64,000 nt of DNA from Labedella endophytica (GCF_003990045.1 NZ_RZGZ01000004.1:124001-188000); one strand, 5' to 3'. Positions 24,265-33,080 are shown, counted from the stretch's first letter. Numbers and translations are program-made. The notes: generated from the sequence alone by a model not told the origin.

Positions 24265-24954
24265 TCACCAGCCGAGGGCGGCGAGCGCACCCGTCGCGGC
24301 GACGGCGATGAGGGTCGTCCACAGGACGATCGCGACGACCTGCCAGAGGATGACCCACTCCTTGCGCACGCCCGAGCTCACGAAGAAGGCTGCGGTGAGC
24401 ATGGTCGGCAGTGCGAGGGGCGCGAGGAGGCTCGCGCCCGGAACGCCGAACTTCACCATCCAGCGGCGGAGCTTCGCTCGCCCCTTCGCTCCACGGCTCG
24501 GCTTCTCACCGTGCTCCTCGGCGGGTCCATTGGGGGCGACCGCGGTCTCGGAACGGACGCCCTGGTTGGTGATGACGGGCATCGCGGTGGTCGAGGTCGT
24601 CGCGGCGGCGGCGGACGCGTCGAGCGGAGCGGCGACGACGGGTCGATCCGCCACGAGCGGGGTGTGCGTGCTCGCTGGCTGCTCCCCAATGGTCCGCGAC
24701 CGCCCGGCCCGACGCGAGACGATCGCCCCGCGGATGCGCGAACCGAGGAGGACCACGGCGATGACGCAGAGGATGTTGCCGGCGGCCCCCGCGATCGCGG
24801 CGACGACCGGGTGGAGGCCCGCGAGGATGCCGAAGGCCGCCGCGCCCTCTCCCTCGATGTAGGGCACCATTCCCGCGAGGGCGACGATGACCGGCTGCAG
24901 GAACTCCGGCACCTGGTCGATCGCGCTCTGCAGCCATTCGTACGGGTTGTCCAC
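24265..24954 (-). CDS. small multidrug efflux-type membrane protein (Sm_multidrug_ex)
   Basis: A 229-aa protein from a GTG with AAGGAGAG upstream. DNPYEWLQSAIDQVPEFLQP, AGMVPYIEGEGAAAFGI and AAIAGAAGNILCVIAVVLLG form the N-terminal half; KFGVPGASLLAPLALPTM, WQVVAIVLWTTLIAVAATGA the C-terminal half, with a Thr/Ala-rich loop between. This matches actinobacterial small multidrug export proteins. Transcribed from MerR-type promoter P1. A deletion relic of a paralogue lies at 58103. Confidence 0.8.
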   Translation of the reverse strand: MDNPYEWLQSAIDQVPEFLQPVIVALAGMVPYIEGEGAAAFGILAGLHPVVAAIAGAAGNILCVIAVVLLGSRIRGAIVSRRAGRSRTIGEQPASTHTPLVADRPVVAAPLDASAAAATTSTTAMPVITNQGVRSETAVAPNGPAEEHGEKPSRGAKGRAKLRRWMVKFGVPGASLLAPLALPTMLTAAFFVSSGVRKEWVILWQVVAIVLWTTLIAVAATGALAALGW

Positions 24955-25036
24955 GGTCTGTCTCTCCTTCTGATCCGGCGTCCTCGCTCGACGGGAAGCA
25001 GGCCCCATCGAGGGTCCGCGCGAGCATCTGAGGAGA

Positions 25037-25067
25037 AGTACAGCCCCTGTTCTCGCAACAGGGTCAA
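25037..25067 (-). promoter_or_regulatory. MerR-type promoter P1
   Basis: -35 TTGACC, exactly 19 bp, -10 TGTACT; spacer dyad CCTGT/ACAGG. Drives the efflux gene, 83 nt downstream. Back-to-back with P2. Confidence 0.85.
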
Positions 25068-25074
25068 GGGCGGC

Positions 25075-25105
25075 TTGAGCATGACGCGACGGCATGGTCT
25101 TGGAT
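25075..25105 (+). promoter_or_regulatory. MerR-type promoter P2
   Basis: -35 TTGAGC, 19 bp, -10 TTGGAT; the spacer ends CATGGTC like other members. Points toward a 21-codon ORF. Confidence 0.65.
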
Positions 25106-25169
25106 CGACTCGCGCACGTCGCCTCGACGCCGATGCACACGCTTCCGCTCGCGAACACAGGAGACCCCG

Positions 25170-25235
25170 ATGACAGACATCCGCCTACTGATCGAGGCGG
25201 AGCTGCCCGCCGGCGAGCTCGCGTGCGCCCTGTGA
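25170..25235 (+). CDS. possible 21-aa small protein or gene relic
   Basis: ATG with ACAGGAG 6 nt upstream encodes MTDIRLLIEAELPAGELACA and one more residue before TGA. It lies 65 nt after the P2 -10. It may be a genuine small protein, a leader peptide, or the 5' end of a deleted gene, as nearby loci show internal deletions. No homologue recognised. Confidence 0.35.
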   Translation: MTDIRLLIEAELPAGELACAL

Positions 25236-25278
25236 CCCCGGCCATCGGCGGCTTCCGTGCTGCGTCGGCCTGACCGAC

Positions 25279-25309
25279 TTGACCGTGTTCCTGGAACGCA
25301 GCGTGAGGT
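25279..25309 (+). promoter_or_regulatory. MerR-type promoter P3
   Basis: -35 TTGACC, 19 bp, -10 TGAGGT; the dyad is weaker on the right side. The next good start is the DUF418 gene 164 nt downstream. The intervening DNA holds no convincing gene and may be a relic. Confidence 0.7.
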
Positions 25310-25472
25310 GGAAGACGTCGAACGCACGCGCGGCGGCCCACGACCTCGAAGCGGAGATCAAGAACGCGCGTCACCTTCCTGGTCCTCACCGACTCGATGG
25401 GGTGGCCGCTCCTCATCCCGGGCTGGCAATGACCCTGTCCCCCCTCCCCACATCTCACGAAAGAGGAACGAC

Positions 25473-26738
25473 ATGACCGACGACTCGCGCGTCACAACAG
25501 GCCCCCTGGCCACGCCTCCTGCGTCAGACCGTCAGGCGCCCGAGCGCGCCCCACGACCGACGCCGCTCTCCGAGCGCTCCGCCGCCCCCGACCTCGCGCG
25601 CGGCATGATGCTGCTGCTGATCGCGCTGGCCCATGTGCCCTACTTCCTCTACGTGGCGCCCGTGGGAGCCGTGGGTCTGCACCCCGTCGACGGCGGGCTC
25701 GCGGACCGGATCGCCCAAGCGGTCACGCTCATCGTGGTGGACGCCCGGGTGTACACGATGTTCGGATTCCTCTTCGCCTACGGCATCGGTCAGATGTACG
25801 CGCGACAGGTGCGCTCGGGCGCCGAGCCCGCCGACGCGCGTCGCCTGTTGCGTCGCCGTCACCTGTGGATGATCGTCTTCGGTGCGGTCCACGGGATCCT
25901 GCTCTGGCAGGGCGACATCATCGGCGCCTACGGGGTCATCGGACTCGTCCTGATGCCGCTGTTCTTCCGACGCAGCGACAAGACCCTCGTGGTCTGGATC
26001 GTGGTCCTGCTCGCGGTCGGCGCCGCCGTTGCGGCCCTCAATGCCGTCTCGTACGGCCTCGGCCTCGTGCCGGAGGCGATGGCCTCCGACCTCCAGCGGC
26101 TCAGCATCGCCGAACCGAACTACCTGCTGGCCGCCCTCGCCCGCATCCCCGCCTGGTTCGCCGTGGTCTTCGGCAGCTTCGTCGGTCTCGCGCTCCCGAC
26201 CGCGTTCCTCGCGGGAAACCTCGCGTCGCGGCGCCGCATCCTCGACGAGCCCAGCCGCCACCTCCCGCTCCTGCGCAGGCTCGCGTTCTGGGGCATCCTG
26301 CTCGGCTGGGGCACCGGAGTGGTCCTCGCGCTGCAGCACACCGGCGTCGTGGAGATCGCGCCCGACGGGACCCTCGTGAACGTGCACCTGTTCGCGGGAA
26401 CGTTCGCGGGGATCGGGTACGCGGCGCTCTTCGGGCTCATCGCGCACCGCCTGTCGGTGCGATCCGCGATCACGATCGCGCCCGTGCGATGGATCGGCGC
26501 GCTCGGTCGCCGCTCCATGAGCGGATACCTCTTCCAGTCGCTCGCCTGGGGGCCGGTGCTCGCCGCGTGGGGTCTCGGCCTCGGCGCCCACCTCTCGAGC
26601 TGGTCGGTCGCCCTCTACGCCGTGCTCGTCTGGGCGATCACCGTGGCGCTCGCCGCCGTGATGGAAAGCCGCGGCATCCGCGGACCCGCCGAGACGCTGC
26701 TGCGGCGGCTCATGTACGGGGCGCGGAAGCGGACCTGA
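25473..26738 (+). CDS. DUF418-type multi-pass membrane protein
   Basis: About 421 aa with ten or so helices. Family features: PDLARGMMLLLIALAHVPYF at the N-terminus, DARVYTMFGFLFAYGIGQMY, RRRHLWMIVFGAVHGILLWQ, GDIIGAYGVIGLVLMPLFFR, and C-terminal WIGALGRRSMSGYLFQSLAW. The family belongs to the acyltransferase-3-like superfamily; its substrate is unknown. The first 40 residues are Pro/Thr-rich and cytoplasmic. RBS AAGAGGA. Likely read from P3. Confidence 0.8.
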   Translation: MTDDSRVTTGPLATPPASDRQAPERAPRPTPLSERSAAPDLARGMMLLLIALAHVPYFLYVAPVGAVGLHPVDGGLADRIAQAVTLIVVDARVYTMFGFLFAYGIGQMYARQVRSGAEPADARRLLRRRHLWMIVFGAVHGILLWQGDIIGAYGVIGLVLMPLFFRRSDKTLVVWIVVLLAVGAAVAALNAVSYGLGLVPEAMASDLQRLSIAEPNYLLAALARIPAWFAVVFGSFVGLALPTAFLAGNLASRRRILDEPSRHLPLLRRLAFWGILLGWGTGVVLALQHTGVVEIAPDGTLVNVHLFAGTFAGIGYAALFGLIAHRLSVRSAITIAPVRWIGALGRRSMSGYLFQSLAWGPVLAAWGLGLGAHLSSWSVALYAVLVWAITVALAAVMESRGIRGPAETLLRRLMYGARKRT

Positions 26739-26771
26739 CCGTGGTGGCGTCGGGGGAACGGCGCGGCTGAC

Positions 26772-27409
26772 TCACGGCCGCAGCCACTCGCGGGAGGCGG
26801 CGACGAGAGCGGCGACCCCGCGGTCGAGTGTCGGCTGGATCACGGGAGCGAAGTGGGGCGAGTGGTTCGACGGGATGTCGCGATCGATCGTCCCGGCCGC
26901 AGCGGCCGCAAGGTAGGTCTCCGCGTCCGCGCCGCCGAGGATCCAGTAGACGAGCGGGGCGTTCGCGGCGGTGGCGAGCAGGCCGACATCCTCGCTCCCG
27001 GAGACCGGGCCGGGGTCGATGACTGACGCGTCGCCGAAAACGGACCGGAAGGCGGCCATCGTGCGTTCCGTGGCGGTCGGCTCGTTGACGGTCACGGGGA
27101 ACGATTCGGCGGGATCGATCGTCGGGTCCGGTGCCCCCGCCAGTCCGCTCGGGTCGCCATGAGTTCGCGGACGGCCCCGACCAGGCACGCGACGTGCACG
27201 TCGTGCCCGCACGCGTGCATGATGTCGGATGTGGTGCTCGCGTAGTGGAGACCGGTGTCCTCGACCACAGGCAACGCGTCCATGTCGGCGCGCAGCAGGA
27301 TCGTCGGTCCATCGCCGTTGCGCAGCACCCCGACGACCCCGGTGATCCCGATGTGCTCGATGACGTCGAAGACCGCGGCACGGAGCTCCGCGGCCGCGAT
27401 CGTCACGAT
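26772..27409 (-). pseudogene. M20-family amidohydrolase, decayed
   Basis: Two pieces of one peptidase are in different frames. The 5' piece has [20 protein letters not shown] and [20 protein letters not shown] with metal ligands. The 3' piece has DPGPVSGSEDVGLLATAANA, LVYWILGGADAE and NHSPHFAPVI. The dimerisation domain between them (roughly 150-200 residues) and the true N-terminus are absent, and a frame change lies near 27130. It cannot make an active enzyme. Full-length relatives are near 400 aa. Confidence 0.8.
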
Positions 27410-27441
27410 GCGCTGCGAACGTCGTCCGCAGCGGGAGAGTC

Positions 27442-28035
27442 TCAGCGGTTCAGCCTGCCTGGTCGGGCCCCCGATCGCCGGTGCGGTCTCGACGGGTTCG
27501 GCCGATCGGGCGCACCAGGCGTTCCGATCGATTCGTCGAATTGAGCCATGACGAGGGCTGCGGTGCTCGAGAACCCGGCGGCGACGAGAAGCAGGAGCGA
27601 GGGCGTGAAGTCCTCGGGTGACGGCAGCCACCCTCCTCCCAGCCACGGAAGGACCATCGAGGCGACGACCGCTGTGGTCGTCGCCCATTCGTTGACGATG
27701 AGGATCGGCGACGACCCCGATCCTCCGGTCATCGAGATCCTCCGGCCGGTATCGACGGTCGCCGCGAGCAGGACCGCCCCGAAGAGGATGAACGCTACGG
27801 TGCCCCACACCGGCCCGGCTCCGGCGAGAGCGAGCGGCACGAGGACGGGGACGCCGTAGGCGGCGAACACCCACCGGATCGCCGACCGCCGGTAGCGGTC
27901 GGCGGCGACCGTCGCGGAGAGGGCGCGGTGCTGGTCGGAGTCGATGTAGAAGAACACCCCGACGATGAACGTGCCGAGGAGGGTCGACGCGACGCCGGCC
28001 ACTCCCAGGTGGAACTCCGGAGTGGCGAGCGTCAC
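27442..28035 (-). CDS. hypothetical membrane protein, about 197 aa
   Basis: Start chosen at GTG ([16 protein letters not shown]) with GGGAGTG just upstream; longer frames run through the hydrolase gene. Five hydrophobic helices: [55 protein letters not shown] and [16 protein letters not shown]. No family recognised. A degenerate operator-like stretch (CTGACT, then CACGGTCG) overlaps the preceding stop codon, so it may have its own weak promoter. Confidence 0.6.
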   Translation of the reverse strand: MTLATPEFHLGVAGVASTLLGTFIVGVFFYIDSDQHRALSATVAADRYRRSAIRWVFAAYGVPVLVPLALAGAGPVWGTVAFILFGAVLLAATVDTGRRISMTGGSGSSPILIVNEWATTTAVVASMVLPWLGGGWLPSPEDFTPSLLLLVAAGFSSTAALVMAQFDESIGTPGAPDRPNPSRPHRRSGARPGRLNR

Positions 28036-28094
28036 GTTCCCACTCCCGAAGCGCGTCTCATCGGACGACGGCTCGACCGTGAGTCGGCCACGAG

Positions 28095-28820
28095 TCAGTC
28101 CGTCGTCGCCCGGACGGACTCGACCGCGCGGAGGATGAGGTCGGCCACAACGGCAGGCTGCGAGACGGGCAGTGCGTGCGAGGCGTCGGGGATCTCGATC
28201 GCCTCGACCGCCGCAGCGCGCTCGGCCATGAACCGGAGCGCCTCGACGGGGATGTTCCGGTCCCCCGAGGAGAACACGAAGAACGAGGGAATCGATCGCC
28301 ACGCCGGCTCGGATGCGCGCCCGTTGAGCGCTTCGGTGTTGAGCGGACGTTGGGTGGCGGCGTCGAGGCGGGCCCGCTCCTCGGCGACGTCGGCTGCGAA
28401 CTGTGCCCGGTAGCGCTCCGGCTGGATGAAGAAGTCGGTCGTTCCATCGCTGAGCTCGACGGCGTGAAGCGTCTCGCCGAGAGTGCTGCCGGGGAACTTC
28501 CCCGACAGGTCGCCGATCGTCTCACCCACCTCGGGCGCGAAGGCGGCGACGAAGACGAGCGCCCCGACGTTCTCGAGACCCGTCGCGGCGTTCGAGATGA
28601 CGGCGCCTCCGTAGGAGTGACCGACGGCGACGACGGGCCCGTCGATGGAGCTGATCAGGCTGCGAACGGAGGATGCGTCGCCGTCGAGGCTGCGCAGCGG
28701 GTTGGCGGCGGCGATCACGGGCACGCCAGCGGCCTGCAGGCGTTCGATCACCTCGTTCCAACTGGACGACTCGGCGAACGCGCCGTGGACCAGGACGACG
28801 GTGGGAAGGGAGGTGGGCAT
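28095..28820 (-). CDS. alpha/beta hydrolase
   Basis: A 241-aa single-domain hydrolase. VVLVHGAFAESSSWNEVI holds the oxyanion motif, AVGHSYGGAVIS the Ser nucleophile elbow, and PDASHALPVSQP the His. The FIQPERYRAQFAADVAEER segment is typical of the salicylate-esterase/MES-like branch. Lies 49 bp downstream of an SDR gene on the same strand and is probably transcribed with it from P4. Confidence 0.85.
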   Translation of the reverse strand: MPTSLPTVVLVHGAFAESSSWNEVIERLQAAGVPVIAAANPLRSLDGDASSVRSLISSIDGPVVAVGHSYGGAVISNAATGLENVGALVFVAAFAPEVGETIGDLSGKFPGSTLGETLHAVELSDGTTDFFIQPERYRAQFAADVAEERARLDAATQRPLNTEALNGRASEPAWRSIPSFFVFSSGDRNIPVEALRFMAERAAAVEAIEIPDASHALPVSQPAVVADLILRAVESVRATTD

Positions 28821-28869
28821 CGTTTCTCCGAACGGTTGGTGGGTGTTCCGAAGCGCGTGGGCGGTGTCT

Positions 28870-29643
28870 CTAACGCCCGCGCTCCTCGCTGATGGAGTTG
28901 GCGCCGTCGACGGTGATGAGCTGCCCCGAGATGTACGAGGCGCCGTCGTCGGCGAGGAAGGCGATGGTGTGCGCGACCTCGTCCGGGGTGCCGGACCGGC
29001 CGACGGGTGTCGCCGCGCCCATCGCCCGCTCGCGATCGGAGGCCGAGGACGTGTCGATCCACCCCGGGGCGACGGCGTTCACCGTGATGCCCGCCGCCGC
29101 CATGTCGATCGCGGTCGCTCGGGTGAGCCCGACGACGCCGGCCTTCGCCGCGTGATAGGCGACGTCTCCGGGATAGGCGGCCACGGGACCCGACACCGAC
29201 GACACGTTGACGATGCGCCCGTAACCGGCCGCTTGCATGAGAGGGGCGACCGCGCGGGTGACGAGGAACATCGTGGTGAGGTTCCGATCGAGGGAGGCGC
29301 GCCAATGGTCGAGGGACAACGCGTCGACGGGGCCGGACCCGAACCACTCGGAGACGGACGACATCCCGGCGTTGTTGACGAGGATGTCGACACCGCCGAA
29401 CGCGTCCGTCGCGGTCGCGACGACGGCGTCGACGCCGGCCTGATGAGTGAGGTCGGCGATCACGCCCTCCGCTCGGATGCCGACGGCGCGCAGTTCCTCG
29501 ACCCGCTCGACGATGCGGTCGGTCGTGGACGTGATGACCACACGACGTCCCTGGGCGCCGAGCAGACTTGCCGCCGCGAACCCGATGCCCTGCGCGCTTC
29601 CCGCGCCGGTGACGATGGCGACGCGCTGTCGTTGCGTGGTCAT
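28870..29643 (-). CDS. SDR-family oxidoreductase
   Basis: A 257-aa classical SDR. VTGAGSAQGIGFAA is the cofactor loop, NNAGMSS the structural motif, and SSVSGPVAAYPGDVAYHAAK the S-Y-K catalytic set; the C-terminus has DGASYISGQLITVDGANS. Start at MTTQRQRVAIV, with GGAGAGG upstream. First gene after promoter P4 and followed by an alpha/beta hydrolase. Substrate unknown. Confidence 0.9.
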   Translation of the reverse strand: MTTQRQRVAIVTGAGSAQGIGFAAASLLGAQGRRVVITSTTDRIVERVEELRAVGIRAEGVIADLTHQAGVDAVVATATDAFGGVDILVNNAGMSSVSEWFGSGPVDALSLDHWRASLDRNLTTMFLVTRAVAPLMQAAGYGRIVNVSSVSGPVAAYPGDVAYHAAKAGVVGLTRATAIDMAAAGITVNAVAPGWIDTSSASDRERAMGAATPVGRSGTPDEVAHTIAFLADDGASYISGQLITVDGANSISEERGR

Positions 29644-29681
29644 GGCGAACCCTCTCCTCGGTGATACGTCCGGCACGTCCT

Positions 29682-29712
29682 AGTGAAGACCCTGTGGTGG
29701 GCACAAGGTCAA
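29682..29712 (-). promoter_or_regulatory. MerR-type promoter P4
   Basis: -35 TTGACC, 19 bp, -10 TTCACT; dyad with right arm ACAGGGT. Drives the SDR gene 39 nt downstream. Confidence 0.85.
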
Positions 29713-29766
29713 CAGCACGGTCGACGGCTTCCACGTCCCGCTCCGCCTCACGGAAGCAGTCTCGGT

Positions 29767-30147
29767 CTAGAAGGCTCTCGGCGCGTTCCGATTCACCGGT
29801 GCGAGGTAGAAGCGGGACTCCGAGATGAGACCTCCCTCGTCGGTACTCCAAATGGCGGTGCCGACCAGGGCGTCCGGGCCACCGTCGCTGACGGTCCCCC
29901 GCATATCCCATTCCGTCCAGATGTCCTCACCGTTCACTGACGATCGGAGGATCGCTGCAGTGATATCGGGCATCCGAGCGATGATCGCCGTCCAGTTGCG
30001 GAGCACCGTGTCGCGGCCTGTGAAGGACAGAGATGGGTTCTGCGGAGCGATCGTGACGTAATCCTCGGAAAAACACGCGGCGATAACGGCGGGGTCTCGC
30101 GTGGCGATCGCGTCTCGGAGGCGAATGGCGGATTCAGGATGGTTCAT
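29767..30147 (-). CDS. NTF2-like (SnoaL/DUF4440-type) protein
   Basis: A 126-aa protein. AIRLRDAIATRDPAVIAACF, PSLSFTGRDTVLRNWTAIIA and TEWDMRGTVSDGGPDALVG follow the cone-shaped NTF2 fold with a ligand pocket. It could be a small isomerase, cyclase or ligand-binding protein. Upstream there is a TTGACACAGT box without the 19-bp MerR spacing, so it may use an ordinary promoter. Confidence 0.75.
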   Translation of the reverse strand: MNHPESAIRLRDAIATRDPAVIAACFSEDYVTIAPQNPSLSFTGRDTVLRNWTAIIARMPDITAAILRSSVNGEDIWTEWDMRGTVSDGGPDALVGTAIWSTDEGGLISESRFYLAPVNRNAPRAF

Positions 30148-30275
30148 GTCGTTCAGATCTCCTCGTTCTGGACGAAGTCTGGCCGTTCGTATGGGGCTGC
30201 GACTGTGTCAACAGCTCCGCACCGCACATTCGGCTGGCGAGGGGAACCGAGTGTCGGAAGCACACCCCTTCAGGC

Positions 30276-30701
30276 TTAGGCGGTGCTGCTGCAACTCTTG
30301 TCGCAGAATGGCCGTCTCGTAGATGCACCGCATCCGCATGCACTCATGCGCGTCTCCTCACGGGACATCGCTCCAGATCCGTCAGTGAGTCGGAGGTCGC
30401 CCCGGATGATGATCTGTCCAATGGCGGTCTGAGTGATGGTCGTTGGGACGGTCGGAGCCTCCGCTTGCCCGGGGAGAACGTAGTGGAGGGCGCCGGACGG
30501 GCAGCGTTCAACCACTTCAGCGACTGTGCTCGCCGCCGCGTTTCCGGGCTGGATCCACGGCCTCTGCGAAACGTCGAATACCGACGGCAGGCCGCGAGTG
30601 CACTCGGCGAAGTGGACGCACCGAGCACTGTCGTACTCGACTGTGATGTCCGGGGCCCGGTACTCGCGGGCACCGGGCACAGGAGCAGACGGTTCAGTCA
30701 C
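30276..30701 (-). CDS. iron-sulfur protein: Fer4_19 plus CDGSH-type domain
   Basis: About 141 aa. Residues 15-75: ARCVHFAECTRGLPSVFDVS, then ERCPSGALHY, a divergent 4Fe-4S domain. Residues 90-141: RGDLRLTDGSGAMSREETRM, then CGCGASTRRPFCDKSC, a CDGSH-like cluster site whose usual His is Cys. The two-domain arrangement is known in actinobacteria and predicts an electron carrier or redox sensor. The GTG start overlaps the stop of the acetyltransferase gene (GTGA). Confidence 0.8.
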   Translation of the reverse strand: MTEPSAPVPGAREYRAPDITVEYDSARCVHFAECTRGLPSVFDVSQRPWIQPGNAAASTVAEVVERCPSGALHYVLPGQAEAPTVPTTITQTAIGQIIIRGDLRLTDGSGAMSREETRMSACGCGASTRRPFCDKSCSSTA

Positions 30702-31021
30702 AGCGTCTTCTCCAACTTTCGACGGAAAGCCGGCTGGACGATGTCGAGCCACTCTCGGTGCTCGCGGATGTACGCGGCGAAGAACGGACAGAGCGGGACG
30801 ACCTCGTATCCCCGAGCTCGAGCATCACCCAGTGCAGTTCGTGCGAGCAGGCCCCCCAGGCCGCGGTGTCCGAACTGCGGGAAGATGACAGTGTGCGTGA
30901 ATCTGCGCACGTTGCCGCGCTGCTCGTAGACCGCTAACCCCGCCTCATCCTCATCGATGAACACCTCGAATCGCTCCGCGTCGTGGTTTTCCTCGACCGT
31001 TATGTTCTGCTCGTCACCCAC
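30698..31021 (-). CDS. GNAT acetyltransferase, YjdJ type
   Basis: About 107 aa from a GTG with a perfect AGGAGG 7 nt upstream; a GTG at 31063 is less likely. ENHDAERFEVFIDEDEAGLA, FTHTVIFPQFGHRGLGGLLA (CoA-binding Q-x-x-G-x-G/A), ALGDARARGYEVVPLCPFFA and YIREHREWLDIV match the short GNAT family that usually travels with Fer4_19/CDGSH proteins. Translationally coupled to that gene. Read from P5. Confidence 0.85.
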   Translation of the reverse strand: MGDEQNITVEENHDAERFEVFIDEDEAGLAVYEQRGNVRRFTHTVIFPQFGHRGLGGLLARTALGDARARGYEVVPLCPFFAAYIREHREWLDIVQPAFRRKLEKTL

Positions 31022-31169
31022 GGTTAGGCCTCCTGGCGACGGCGCGACTCCATCTGCGTCCACTCGAGGACTGACGTAGCCCCTGCTCGTCGCTCCATGA
31101 TCTGTCCACCACTCTGTGTTTCCGTTCCTGCGGTCAGCGCCGCGTGCGTTTCGAACTGGATTTCACCTC

Positions 31170-31200
31170 ATCGAACACCGTGTGGCCACCACATGGTCAA
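31170..31200 (-). promoter_or_regulatory. MerR-type promoter P5
   Basis: -35 TTGACC, 19 bp, -10 TTCGAT. Drives the GNAT/Fe-S pair with a leader of about 140 nt, longer than at other members. Confidence 0.85.
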
Positions 31201-31278
31201 GGGCGGTCGATCGTCTTCCGTGCACCTTGTCCGATTCGGCCGGCGCCTCGGGATCCATCTCGTGGGCTCGCTCGTGTC

Positions 31279-32157
31279 TCACGCATCGCGACGCTTCAGC
31301 AGCACTATCGCCGCGGTGAACACCACCACCACCCACATCACGAGCCCGAGTGCTCCCTGCCAGGGTTCGAGCACCCAGAGCCCCTCCGGCCGCTGCAATG
31401 GCACACCCGGCGAGGCGAAGTCGGCGTACCCCGGATGGGCGGTAAGGGCGCGGCCGAGGTTGAAGGGCAACAGCGCCACGAAGTTCTGCAACCAGATCTG
31501 CGGTGCCGAACTACCACCCACCAGGCCGAGCGCGAGCGGCGCGACGAACACGAGACCCAGTGCCACGGCAATGCCACCGGCGATACTGCGGAGGATCGCC
31601 CCGATTCCAAAAGCCATGAGCCCGATCAGCACGAGATAGCAGATGCTCCCGATCATCGCGCGCCAATAATGCGGGTCGTCGAGGCGGACATCTATGCCGT
31701 TACCGGCAAGCAGGCCGATAGAGATCGGGATCGTGATCGCCACAGCCAGCGCGACAACCAGGAAGGTGCCGATGGCGAGTACCAGGGACTTTGCGAGGAG
31801 GGCGGGAACGCGTTGCGGAACGGTCGTAAAAGTGGACCGAATCATCCCCGTGCTGTATTCGCTGGCAATCACGAGTACACCCAGCACGCTCACGACGAGC
31901 ACATTGATATCGGTGCCGATGATCACGGCATTCACGCCGGCGGCCTGCATACCGGTCTGAGAGAGCCCGCCGTCGAGCCACGCGAAGCTCGTCGAGGAGG
32001 ACATCTGGATGCCCACCCCGACGGTGATCACGAACAGGATGGCAAACGTCCACCAGGTCGAGCGGAGGCTGCGCAGTTTGATCCATTCGGATTGGATGAT
32101 CCCCAGGTGACTGAGATCGTTTCGATTGGTCGTCGAGAGGGACGTTGCCGTGCTCAT
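31279..32157 (-). CDS. ABC-2 type transporter permease
   Basis: A 292-aa permease with six helices: TWWTFAILFVITVGVGI, INVLVVSVLGVLVIASEYST, LVLAIGTFLVVALAVAITIP, MIGSICYLVLIGLMAFGIGA, IAVALGLVFVAPLALGLV and LGLVMWVVVVFTAAIVLL. EYSTGMIRSTF is the typical coupling segment of drug or lantibiotic exporters. Its ATG overlaps the ATPase stop (ATGA), so the pair forms one exporter operon. Confidence 0.9.
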   Translation of the reverse strand: MSTATSLSTTNRNDLSHLGIIQSEWIKLRSLRSTWWTFAILFVITVGVGIQMSSSTSFAWLDGGLSQTGMQAAGVNAVIIGTDINVLVVSVLGVLVIASEYSTGMIRSTFTTVPQRVPALLAKSLVLAIGTFLVVALAVAITIPISIGLLAGNGIDVRLDDPHYWRAMIGSICYLVLIGLMAFGIGAILRSIAGGIAVALGLVFVAPLALGLVGGSSAPQIWLQNFVALLPFNLGRALTAHPGYADFASPGVPLQRPEGLWVLEPWQGALGLVMWVVVVFTAAIVLLKRRDA

Positions 32158-33080
32158 CGCTTCTCCGAACGGGTCTGAGAGGCCGGGTACTCGACCTCGT
32201 CACGGGTCAATTGCATGTAGGCCTCTTCGAGCGACTTCGAGACCGGGGTGAGTTCGTGGATGACGAGGCTCTCGGCGGCGGCGGCGAGCTCGGCGATCCG
32301 CGGCGCAGCTATGCCTCGGACCGACAGCTGGCCGGTTTCGACGTGTGCGACGACCCCGCCGTGGTCGACGAGAAGAGCGTTGAGCCGGTCTGCGTCGCTC
32401 GCTCGTACGAGCACCGAGTCATCGGAGGCCTTCGCGAGGATCTCGCTCACCGGCGCGTCGGCGAGTACCCGCCCTCGTCCGAGGACGATCAGGTGTTCGG
32501 CAGTCTGCGCCATCTCGCTCATCAGGTGTGAAGAGAGAAATACGGTGCGGCCCTCCGCAGCAAGCCCGCGAGCGAGCTGACGAACCCACATGACGCCCTC
32601 GGGGTCGAGTCCATTGACCGGCTCGTCGAGTATCAGCGTCGCTGGGTCGCCCAGCAGCGCCGCCGCGAGTCCGAGGCGCTGCCCCATACCGAGTGAAAAA
32701 CCGTTCACTCGTTTGTCGGCGACGGAATCGAGGCCGGTGAGCCCGATGACCTCATCGACGCGAGCCGGTCGGATCCGGTGCGTCGCCGCCAGGGCCCTCA
32801 GATGGTTGCGGGCGCTCCGCCCGGGGTGCACGGCCTTCGCATCGAGGAGCACGCCGACCTCGTGCAGGGGCGCGCGGAACGTGGCGTACGACACCCCGTT
32901 GATCGTGACCGTTCCCGATGTCGGACGATCGAGCCCGACGATCATCCGCATGGTGGTCGACTTGCCTGCGCCGTTCGGGCCGAGAAAACCCGTCACCCGT
33001 CCGGCGGCTACTGAGAAGTCGATGCCGTCGACGGCCGTCTTCGATCCGTATCGCTTGGTCAGAGAGTGGGCTTCAATCAC
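32154..33080 (-). CDS. ABC transporter ATP-binding protein
   Basis: About 308 aa from a GTG (VIEAHSLTKRYGSKTAVDGI). Walker A GPNGAGKST, signature FSLGMGQRLGLAAALLGDP, Walker B TLILDEPVNGLDPEG, H-loop SSHLMSEM. The C-terminal extension (residues 220-308) is typical of DrrA-like drug exporters. The upstream GTG at 33152 lies at the P6 -10 and would precede the transcript, so it is rejected. Confidence 0.9.
   Translation of the reverse strand: MIEAHSLTKRYGSKTAVDGIDFSVAAGRVTGFLGPNGAGKSTTMRMIVGLDRPTSGTVTINGVSYATFRAPLHEVGVLLDAKAVHPGRSARNHLRALAATHRIRPARVDEVIGLTGLDSVADKRVNGFSLGMGQRLGLAAALLGDPATLILDEPVNGLDPEGVMWVRQLARGLAAEGRTVFLSSHLMSEMAQTAEHLIVLGRGRVLADAPVSEILAKASDDSVLVRASDADRLNALLVDHGGVVAHVETGQLSVRGIAAPRIAELAAAAESLVIHELTPVSKSLEEAYMQLTRDEVEYPASQTRSEKR

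Noticed and set aside
24225-24280. Possible MerR-type promoter upstream of the SRPBCC gene (CACTGTTCGCTACACACC)
   Set aside because: The -35 would be GTGACG and no TnnnnT follows at 19 bp; too weak to add to the set.
25430-25465. ATGACCCTGTCCCC just before the DUF418 gene as another MerR-type promoter
   Set aside because: The left half fits, but the dyad right arm and -10 are absent (CTCACG at 19 bp).
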